Positions 57,698 through 64,000 of a DNA stretch of 64,000 nucleotides are shown here, in pieces. This stretch comes from Luteimonas chenhongjianii. Its GTDB lineage: Bacteria; Pseudomonadota; Gammaproteobacteria; Xanthomonadales; Xanthomonadaceae. The notes below the pieces were generated by a model. That model was not told the DNA's origin and searched no databases. It was given only the letters and a program-made list of their open reading frames with translations. The stretch covers positions 2,852,001 to 2,916,000 of the forward strand of contig NZ_CP023406.1 in NCBI RefSeq assembly GCF_002327105.1. The letters run 5' to 3'. A program made the translations under genes and the position numbers. How positions within the stretch are numbered: the stretch's first letter is position 1; each line of letters starts with the position of its first letter.

Positions 57698-58021
57698 TCA
57701 GTAGATCGAAGGATCCAGCCGACGCAGCGCGTCCTTGAGATCGACCGAGCCGGTGCGATCGATGTCCTCGCGGGTATAGACCCGCCCGCCACCGTTCACG
57801 CACTCCTGCTCGGCACGCCTGGAGCGGGTATTGCGGGCCGCGGTGATGCGCGAGCCGGTCTCGCGGATGCAGAAGCGATCGCCCGCGCTCGCGCGTTGTT
57901 GTCCGCGCTCGCGCACCACCTCTTCCTCTTCTTCCTGCTGTTGCTGCGCCTGTGCGACCTGCGAGACCGTGCCGAACGCAAGGCCGGCCAGGATTGCCGC
58001 CGTCCACCATGCATGTTTCAT
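57698..58021 (-). CDS. Small exported protein with TonB-plug-like motif
   Basis: A 107-residue protein with a signal peptide (MKHAWWTAAILAGLAFGTV; cleavage near AQA). A Gln/Glu-rich stretch (QQQQEEEEEVV) follows, then two Cys. The last 30 residues (VYTREDIDRTGSVDLKDALR) closely resemble the plug-domain entry of TonB receptors. No family is known to me. A single convergent gene with its own terminator. Confidence 0.6.
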   Translation of the reverse strand: MKHAWWTAAILAGLAFGTVSQVAQAQQQQEEEEEVVRERGQQRASAGDRFCIRETGSRITAARNTRSRRAEQECVNGGGRVYTREDIDRTGSVDLKDALRRLDPSIY

Positions 58022-58166
58022 CGCGCACCTCCCGGTGCAGTCCATCGGTCCGCCACGATACGCCGTGCCGCTGGCGCGGTGTTCGCTGGCCGATGAACAT
58101 CCGCACGGGCTGCTTGTAACGGGCAAGCCTTCACGCCGCTGACTGCGCTCCGTCATGTACCGCCGT

Positions 58167-58172
58167 TATCCT
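58167..58172 (+). promoter_or_regulatory. -10 element close to the phosphodiesterase-like gene
   Basis: TATCCT, 6 bases before the ATG at 58179; it supports that start over the ATG at 58155. Confidence 0.4.
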
Positions 58173-58178
58173 GTGCAC

Positions 58179-59459
58179 ATGCCTGTCGCTTCCCGTGTGC
58201 GCGCGTATGCGCTGCTTCCGCTGTTGGTCCTGGTCGCGTCCTGCGCCACGCCCGATATCTCCGAACTCCCGACCTCCGCCGCCACGCTTTCGGGCCCTGC
58301 GGCGAAGCACCCGACCCTGCTTCTGATCTCGCTCGACGGCGTGCGCCCGGACTATCTGGGCCGCGGCGATACACCCACCCTCGACGCCCTCGCCGACGCC
58401 GGCGTGCAGTCGTGGATGCGCCCGTCCTATCCGTCGCTGACCTTTCCCAACCACTACACCCTGGTGACCGGCCTGCGCCCCGACCGCCACGGCCTGATCC
58501 ACAATTCGATGTACGACGAAGCGCTGGGCGAGTTCCGGTTGTCGGACCGCGACGCGGTGGGCAATGCGGCCTGGTTCAATGACGGCGAGCCACTGTGGGT
58601 GACCGCCGAGAACGCCGGCCTGCGCACCGCCACGCTGTCGTGGCCCGGCAGCGAAGCCCCGGTGCGCGGCGTGCAGCCAACGCAGTGGTCCCGGTTCGAC
58701 GCAGCGCGCCCGATCGAAGAGCGTGTGGACACGGTGCTGGGCTGGCTTCTGGCCCCCGAAGCCAGCCGCCCGGCCTTCGCCACGCTGTACTTCGAGCATC
58801 CAGATTCCGTCGGCCACGACTACGGGCCGAACTCGCCGGAAGTCCGCCAGGCCATGCGCGAGGTCGATTCGGGCCTGGCGCGACTGGTCGAAGGCCTGCG
58901 TGCGCGCGGGCTGCTGGGCGGCGTGAACCTCGTGCTGGTGTCGGACCACGGCATGGCCGAGGTGCCGCCCGGTCAGGCCATCGCAATCGAGGACATGGTC
59001 ACCATCGAGGAGGCACGGGTAACGTCCACCGGCCAGGTGATCGGTATCGTGCCGAACCCCGGCTTCGAGGCACAGGTGGAACGCAGGCTGCTCGGGGCGC
59101 ACGCCCGCTACGACTGCTGGCGCAAGGGCGAGCTGCCGGCGCGCTGGAAGTTCGGCACGCATCCGCGCGTGCCGCCGATCGTCTGCCAGATGCATCTGGG
59201 CTGGGATGCCGTACCGCGCGCATCACTGGCCAGGCGGCCGACGCACGCGCGCGGCTCGCACGGCTTCGATCCCGCCGCCCCCGAGATGCGCGCGTTCTTC
59301 ATCGCGCATGGCCCGGCTTTCCGCGAGGGCGTGCAGCTGGACGGCTTCGACAATGTCGATGTGTATCCGCTGCTCGCCCGCCTCTTGGGCGTCACGCCCG
59401 CCGACAACGATGGTGATCCCGCGACGCTGCTGCCGGCGCTGCGTGATGGGGTGCGCTGA
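58179..59459 (+). CDS. Alkaline-phosphatase-superfamily nucleotide pyrophosphatase/phosphodiesterase lipoprotein
   Basis: A 426-residue lipoprotein (lipobox VASC, Cys22). Metal and nucleophile pattern of the NPP family: LISLDGVRPDY (Asp53), SLTFPNHYTLVTG (Thr88 nucleophile), HPDSVGHDYGP (Asp/His), VSDHGMAE and RGSHGFDP. It probably hydrolyses phosphodiester or pyrophosphate bonds of nucleotides or lipids in the periplasm. The ATG at 58179 is preferred because of its -10 element; an earlier ATG at 58155 adds eight residues. Confidence 0.88.
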   Translation: MPVASRVRAYALLPLLVLVASCATPDISELPTSAATLSGPAAKHPTLLLISLDGVRPDYLGRGDTPTLDALADAGVQSWMRPSYPSLTFPNHYTLVTGLRPDRHGLIHNSMYDEALGEFRLSDRDAVGNAAWFNDGEPLWVTAENAGLRTATLSWPGSEAPVRGVQPTQWSRFDAARPIEERVDTVLGWLLAPEASRPAFATLYFEHPDSVGHDYGPNSPEVRQAMREVDSGLARLVEGLRARGLLGGVNLVLVSDHGMAEVPPGQAIAIEDMVTIEEARVTSTGQVIGIVPNPGFEAQVERRLLGAHARYDCWRKGELPARWKFGTHPRVPPIVCQMHLGWDAVPRASLARRPTHARGSHGFDPAAPEMRAFFIAHGPAFREGVQLDGFDNVDVYPLLARLLGVTPADNDGDPATLLPALRDGVR

Positions 59460-59502
59460 GGGCGCCTGATCCGCTGGAGGGTGTGATGGCTGCCGGAGGT
59501 CG

Positions 59503-59941
59503 ACCTCACCTCTCTCCCGGAGGGAGAGGAGCTTGGGCGCTGCGGATGGTTGGCTGTGAGCTGCGGCCCTCACCCCAACGCCTGTCCCGGAGGGAGAGGG
59601 GCTTCGGGGCTGCGGGTGGTTTGCTGTGAGCTGCGGGCCTCGCCCCAACCCCTCTCCCGGGGGGGAGGGGCTCGGGCGCTGCGGGTGGTGTGCGCGGGAG
59701 CTGCGGCCCTCACCCCAACCCCTCTCCCGGGGGGGAGGGGCTTAGGCGCTGCGGAGGGAGAGGGGCTTTGGGGCTGCGGGTAGTTTGCGGCGATCTGCGG
59801 GCCCTCACCCCAACCCCTCTCCCGGAGGGAGAGGGGCTTAGGCGCAGTGCGTGATTGCTGCGATGTGCGGCCCTCACCCCAACCCCTCTCCCGGAGGGAG
59901 AGGGGCTTATGCGCTGCGACGGTGGGCATGGTGGGCGGCCT
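59503..59941. repeat. Tandem array of six ~70-bp REP-like units
   Basis: Units begin near 59503, 59567, 59637, 59707, 59802 and 59871. Each has CCCTCACCCCAACCCC, then a stem of CCCTCTCCC with GGGAGAGGG, then GCTT and a GGCGCTGCGGGTGGTTT-like tail. Spacings are 64, 70, 70, 95 and 69 bases; the 95-base unit has an internal 25-base duplication. No gene in it; I did not see a transposase. Confidence 0.85.
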
Positions 59942-59960
59942 TCAGCCCGATTCTGATCGA

Positions 59961-59996
59961 GCCCCTCTCCCCCCGGGAGAGGGGTTGGGGTGAGGG
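59961..59996. repeat. Inverted single copy of the REP unit
   Basis: The hairpin and GGTTGGGGTGAGGG end in reverse orientation relative to the array, just before the Ada-AlkA gene. Confidence 0.75.
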
Positions 59997-60073
59997 CAGG
60001 TACTCGCGGAACACCCAAGGCACGCTGCGACATCCATGTCCGAAAACGGCCAGTCCGGCCGCAGGCCCGGTGC

Positions 60074-60079
60074 TAGCCT
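60074..60079 (+). promoter_or_regulatory. -10 element close to the ada-alkA gene
   Basis: TAGCCT, 7 bases before the ATG at 60087; same spacing as at 56860 and 58167. Confidence 0.35.
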
Positions 60080-60086
60080 GCATCGC

Positions 60087-61634
60087 ATGTCGCCTCCGAC
60101 CGCCCTGCCCGATGCCGCCGTCTGCGAACAGGCACGCCTGAGTCGCGATGCGCGCTTCGACGGGCTCTTCTTCACCGCGGTGCGCACGACGGGCATCTAC
60201 TGCCGCCCGGTCTGCCCGGCACCGCCGCCGCGTGCGGGCAATGTCGTCTACTACCCCAATGCGGCGGCGGCCGAGGCCAACGGCTTCCGGCCCTGCCTGC
60301 GCTGCCGGCCCGAGCTCTCTCCGGCCGATGGCAGCTGGCACCGGGGCGACCACATCGTCGCCCGCGCGCTCGCGCTGATCGATGCCGGCGCGCTGGACGC
60401 GCAGCCGCTATCGGCGCTGGCAGCGCGCCTGCATGTCGGCGAACGCCAGTTGCGGCGATTGTTCGTCGAACGCCTTGGGGCCGCGCCGATCGGCGTGCGC
60501 GGCACGCGTCGCCTGCTGTTCGCCAAACAGCTGCTGACCGAAACCGCGCTGCCGGTCACCGAGATCGCCCTCGCGTCGGGCTTCAACAGCCTGCGGCGTT
60601 TCAATTCGGTGTTCCAGGCCGCCTATCGCATGCCGCCGCGCGAGCTGCGCAGGGCGCCGCCGCAGCATGCGCATGGCGATGCACTGACGCTGCGGCTCGG
60701 CTACCGGCCACCCTACGATCTGCCGGCGATGCTGGACTTCCTGCGCGGCCGCGCCCTGCCCGGTATCGAACTTGTCGACGGGAGCAGCTACAGCCGCGTC
60801 ATCGGCCCGGCCGAAGCTCCCGGCTGGCTGCGCGTGGATGCCTGGCCGGCAACCCGGAGCGAGCCGGCCCCCGGCGCATTGCGGCTGAGCTTGCACGGCT
60901 GCCCGCCCGCGCGGATGCAGGACACCGTGCAGCGCGTGCGCAGGATGTTCGACCTCGACGCGGACCCGGGTGTCATTGCCGCGCATCTGGCGGGCGACAC
61001 GCGCCTTGCGCCACTGCTCCGCGCGCGACCCGGCCTGCGCCTGCCCAGTGGCTGGGATGGCTTCGAGATCGCGGTGCGCGCGGTGATCGGCCAGCAGGTG
61101 AGTGTCGCGGCGGCGCGCACGCTGACCGCGCGGCTTTCGCAACGCTTCGGCGCGCCGTTGCCTGAGGCAATTGCCGCGCGCGGATTCGCGCACCTGTTCC
61201 CGACCCCGGCAGCGCTGGTCGATGCCGACCTCGACGGCCTTGGCCTGATCGGCAGCCGCATCGCGACGATCCGCGGCATCGCCGCCGCCCTGCTCGATGG
61301 CCGGGTGGATTCCGACCGCTCGCGCACGCTCGACGATTTCGTCGCGCGTTGGGTCGCGCTGCCCGGCATCGGCCCGTGGACCGCTCAGTACATCGCCCTG
61401 CGCGCACTCGGCCATCCGGATGCCTTTCCCGCCGAAGACCTGGTGCTGCAGAAAACCCTTCCGACCGATGGCACGCGCATGACCGCCAACGCGTTGCGGG
61501 CGCACGCCGATGCCTGGCACCCCTGGCGCGGCTATGCGGTCTTCCACCTGTGGCGCGAGGCCGCGACGACGGTGCCCGCGCGCGCGCCCGGTCCGGCGCC
61601 CGTTCGCACGTCCGCAACCCGGAGACGCACATGA
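60087..61634 (+). CDS. Ada-AlkA fusion: methyl-phosphotriester sensor plus 3-methyladenine glycosylase
   Basis: A 515-residue protein. Ada zinc domain: Cys39 and Cys43 (GIYCRPVC), Cys70 and Cys73 (PCLRC), with Cys39 as methyl acceptor. AraC-type helix-turn-helix (VGERQLRRLFVERLGAAPIG ... TEIALASGFNSLRRF). Then an AlkA-type glycosylase: IGQQVSVAAARTL, LPGIGPWTAQY (HhH) and PDAFPAEDLVL with the catalytic Asp. It repairs alkylated bases and activates its own transcript. The 5' stop/start with ogt makes a repair operon. Confidence 0.94.
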   Translation: MSPPTALPDAAVCEQARLSRDARFDGLFFTAVRTTGIYCRPVCPAPPPRAGNVVYYPNAAAAEANGFRPCLRCRPELSPADGSWHRGDHIVARALALIDAGALDAQPLSALAARLHVGERQLRRLFVERLGAAPIGVRGTRRLLFAKQLLTETALPVTEIALASGFNSLRRFNSVFQAAYRMPPRELRRAPPQHAHGDALTLRLGYRPPYDLPAMLDFLRGRALPGIELVDGSSYSRVIGPAEAPGWLRVDAWPATRSEPAPGALRLSLHGCPPARMQDTVQRVRRMFDLDADPGVIAAHLAGDTRLAPLLRARPGLRLPSGWDGFEIAVRAVIGQQVSVAAARTLTARLSQRFGAPLPEAIAARGFAHLFPTPAALVDADLDGLGLIGSRIATIRGIAAALLDGRVDSDRSRTLDDFVARWVALPGIGPWTAQYIALRALGHPDAFPAEDLVLQKTLPTDGTRMTANALRAHADAWHPWRGYAVFHLWREAATTVPARAPGPAPVRTSATRRRT

Positions 61635-62170
61635 CTCCCTATCCGGCCCCGGTCTTCACCCGCACCATCGGCAGCCCTGTCGGCCCCCTGTTCCTGGTCG
61701 CGTCCGGCGCCGGCCTGCATGCGATCGAATTCGAGTCGGCCAGGCATCCAGTGCGCCGAAACGACGACTGGCGCGAGGGCGCGCACCCCGTGCTCGATGC
61801 GACGCAGCAGCAACTGGACGAGTACTTCACCGGCCGACGCCGCAAGTTCGACCTGCCGCTCGCCGCGCACGGCACGCCGTTCCAGCAGGTGGTCTGGCAG
61901 GCGCTGACGCGCATCCCCTTCGGCGCCACCGCGAGCTACGTCGCACTGGCGAGGTCGATCGGCAGGCCGACGGCATCGCGCGCGGTCGGCGCGGCGAATG
62001 GTCGCAACCCCCTGTCGATCGTCGTGCCCTGCCATCGCGTCATCGGTGCCGGCGGGCTGCTCACCGGCTTCGGGGGCGGACTTCCGACCAAGGCCTTCCT
62101 GTTGTCACTGGAGGGTGCAAGGCCGCGCGACGACCTGTTTGCCGGCGGGGATGGCGACGCGCGCGATTGA
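61631..62170 (+). CDS. ogt: Methylated-DNA-protein cysteine methyltransferase Ogt
   Basis: A 179-residue suicide methyltransferase: FGATASYVALARSIGRPTAS, then NPLSIVVPCHRVIG with the acceptor Cys134. It removes O6-methylguanine. The ATG overlaps the stop of the Ada-AlkA gene (ATGA), with GGAG upstream; so both products are co-made and cover O6 and base-N alkyl damage. Confidence 0.95.
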   Translation: MTPYPAPVFTRTIGSPVGPLFLVASGAGLHAIEFESARHPVRRNDDWREGAHPVLDATQQQLDEYFTGRRRKFDLPLAAHGTPFQQVVWQALTRIPFGATASYVALARSIGRPTASRAVGAANGRNPLSIVVPCHRVIGAGGLLTGFGGGLPTKAFLLSLEGARPRDDLFAGGDGDARD

Positions 62171-62268
62171 TGGGCGGCAACCGTCCCTGCGGGTACGGGG
62201 CGTCCCGTGGCCGCTTCGATACCCGCTGAAGCGTGTCGGGGCACGCCCGCATGCTGCCGGAGGCAGGG

Positions 62269-63035
62269 TCACATGCCGCGGAAGCGGTGCACGAAGGCCG
62301 CACTGACCGGCAGCGACTCGCGATGCCCGCGAAGGCTGATCCGGGTCTTGCCGAACTCGTCGCGGCGCACGCGGTCGATCGACGACACGCGCACCAGGGT
62401 GCCGCGATGCACCTGCCAGAAGGCGTCGGGATCGAGCCCGGCCAGCAGCTCCTTGACCGGCGTGCGGATCAGGGCCTCGCCGTCCGCGGTGACCACGCGG
62501 ACATACTTGTCCTGGGCCTGGAAGAACAGCACCTCGTCGATGCCGATCATGCGCACGTGGTCGCCGACGCTCGCGCTGATCCAGCGGATCTGCCGCTCAC
62601 CCTGCGGGCGCAGGCGTGCCTCGAGCTCGATCACCGCCTGCATGTCGTCGCGCGGCGCCTGCCGCAGGCGCGCCTGCAGGCGTTCGACCGCCAGCCCCAG
62701 GCGCGCCGGCACGATGGGCTTGAGCAGGTAATCGACGGCGCCGGCCTCGAACGCGCGGATCGCGTATTCGTCGTAGGCCGTGGTGAACACGACCAGCCCC
62801 CGCCGGCGACGACTGCACGCGCGACATCGAGCCCGCCGACGCCAGGCATGCGGATATCGAGGAAGGCGACCCGCGGCCGGTGTTCGGCGGTGGCCTGCAA
62901 CGCGGCGATGCCGTCCTCGCATGCGGCCACGATGTCGAGCCCGGGCCAGGCGGTCTCGAGCATGGCGAGCAGCGCAGCACGTTGCGGCGCTTCATCTTCG
63001 GCGAGCAGCGCGGTGACGCAGGAGTTCGCGCTCAT
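62269..63035 (-). pseudogene. LytTR-type response regulator with one -1 frameshift
   Basis: About 255 residues if repaired. First frame: LLAEDEAPQRAALLAMLE, then FLDIRMPGVGGLDVARAVV. After the break at 62797-62801 (five C): VVFTTAYDEYAIRAFEAGAVDYLLKP and the LytTR DNA-binding part (WISASVGDHVRMIGIDEVLFF, VHRGTLVRVSSIDRV). One added G restores the frame. Coupled to the sensor kinase (63032-63035 ATGA). Either a true pseudogene or an assembly indel. Confidence 0.88.
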
Positions 63036-64000
63036 CCGCCCTCCAGTGGCGTGCGCACTTCGGCGCGCGCGCCGCCGGTGACGGCGCCCGACAGCTGCAG
63101 GCTCGCCCGCGCGCCGTAGCGCGCCGCGAGTTGTTCGCGCACGTTGGCCAGCCCCATGCCGCCGCCGATGCCGGGCTGCAGGCCCGCGCCGTCATCGGTC
63201 ACGGCCACGCAGAGCTGGTCGGCCTCGCGCCACGCGCGCAGGCACACGTGGCCTGCGCCGGGCCTGGGTTCGATGCCGTGCTTGATCGCGTTCTCGACCA
63301 GGGTGATCAACAGCAGCGGCGGATAGGGCAGCGCGCGCAGCGAATCGTCGGCCTCGATCGTGTAGCGCAGGCGGTCGGCGGTGCGCAGGCGCATCACTTC
63401 CAGGTAGCGCGCACAGATGTCGAGCTGGTCACCGAGCGTCGCGCGCAGGCCGGCCTCGCCATCGCGCAGGCGCGGGATGGTCGTGCGCAGGTAGTCGACC
63501 AGTGCATCGAGCGTGGCTTCCGCGCGCGAGGCGTCCTGCCGCACCAGTGCACGCACCGAAGCCAGCGTGTTGAACAGGAAATGCGGCTCCACCTGGGCCT
63601 GCAGCGCCGCGAGCCGCAGCTCCGACTCGCGGCGCTGGGACTGTGCCTGCGCCAGTTCGCTGCGGTGGCGGCTCTCGGACAGGCGCCCCTGCTCGAGGAA
63701 GTACGCCCGCAACGCCGCCCCGCCACCCAGCAGGCCGTAGATCAGCCCGAGGGTAAGCAGCCTGATCACCACCGAGACCGCCTGCATCGCGGCGGTCCCC
63801 GCCTCGCGCCGCGCGGCGTCGATATCGATGACGCCCTTGCCCATCTCCGAGACCAGGAATTCGTTGATGCGCGCGCTGGCCCATGAATCCACCACCCAGG
63901 ACACGCCGATGCCGGTGCACAGCGCGATCACCACGCCCACGCGTTCCCGGGCCAGCGGCAGGCGCATGTGCCTGACCGCAGTGGCGAACGCGGGACCGGC
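63032..64000 (-). CDS. LytS/YehU-type sensor histidine kinase (5' end outside window)
   Basis: The visible 323 codons include two hydrophobic segments (VGVVIALCTGIGVSWVVDS and VIRLLTLGLIYGLLGGG), a coiled stretch, then His_kinase QVEPHFLFNTLASVRALV with the phospho-His and an HATPase_c part (LITLVENAIKHGIEPR, GGGMGLANVREQLAARYGA). The frame stays open to the right edge before the ATG at 63967, and the N-terminal sequence continues, so the true start is probably beyond the window. It pairs with the frameshifted LytTR regulator. Confidence 0.85.
   Translation of the reverse strand, partial: AGPAFATAVRHMRLPLARERVGVVIALCTGIGVSWVVDSWASARINEFLVSEMGKGVIDIDAARREAGTAAMQAVSVVIRLLTLGLIYGLLGGGAALRAYFLEQGRLSESRHRSELAQAQSQRRESELRLAALQAQVEPHFLFNTLASVRALVRQDASRAEATLDALVDYLRTTIPRLRDGEAGLRATLGDQLDICARYLEVMRLRTADRLRYTIEADDSLRALPYPPLLLITLVENAIKHGIEPRPGAGHVCLRAWREADQLCVAVTDDGAGLQPGIGGGMGLANVREQLAARYGARASLQLSGAVTGGARAEVRTPLEGG

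Noticed and set aside
59503..59996. CRISPR array
   Set aside because: Units are adjacent with no variable spacers, and each unit is itself a hairpin; no cas genes are near.

Overview
The window looks like chromosome from a high-GC member of the Xanthomonadaceae/Lysobacteraceae (Lysobacter/Luteimonas-like). I infer this from the fimT-pilV-pilW-pilX-pilY1 order, an Oar-type TonB receptor, a BlaI/M56 pair with a Pro-rich tail, GATAATGCGCG-type promoters and REP-like hairpins. No search was run, so the genus is only a guess. There are no tRNA, rRNA, CRISPR, prophage or insertion-sequence genes that I can see.

Layout. 0-6.3 kb: minor type IV pilin operon read leftward, ending in pilY1, which runs off the left edge. 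6.5-11.2 kb: nucleosidase ppnN and a large TonB-dependent receptor. 11.5-16.4 kb: MarC-type membrane protein, a short-chain dehydrogenase and glutaredoxin 4 (coupled), a superoxide-dismutase-like protein lacking two metal ligands, and a pair of cyclic-di-GMP proteins. 16.8-24.4 kb: transporters, a small S4 RNA-binding protein, DUF4019 and DUF2207 proteins and an ABC exporter. 24.7-33 kb: a ClpP/SppA-like lipoprotein, an exported hydrolase, an exported methyltransferase coupled to an amino-acid permease broken by two frameshifts, and the MrfB/MrfA repair nuclease-helicase pair. 33-43 kb: small enzymes and hypotheticals, MgtC-like protein, a frameshifted old yellow enzyme, and a BlaI/M56 operon with two clear operators. 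43.5-51.9 kb: lactonase, extradiol dioxygenase, MHS-family permease, sigma/anti-sigma-like pair, MsrB, DUF305 lipoprotein, and a divergent YCII/hydrolase pair.

51.9-54.4 kb is the most unusual stretch. It has a decayed second copy of the YCII/hydrolase locus, an inserted DGPF gene, several copies of a short interspersed motif, and a low-GC PIN-like gene with what may be the remnant of a partner. 54.4-64 kb returns to core-type content: frnE-like and hutU (coupled), a ThuA-domain lipoprotein, a phosphodiesterase-like lipoprotein, a 70-bp tandem REP array, the Ada-AlkA/Ogt alkylation repair operon, and a LytS/LytTR two-component pair whose regulator is frameshifted.

Four separate one-base deletions break otherwise intact genes (two in the permease, one in the old yellow enzyme, one in the LytTR regulator), mostly in short G/C runs. 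This raises the possibility of assembly indels rather than true pseudogenes. No clearly new multi-gene system is visible. The best leads are the ligand-poor superoxide dismutase homologue, the YCII/hydrolase duplication with its interspersed motif, the PIN-like island, and the secreted methyltransferase coupled to a permease.
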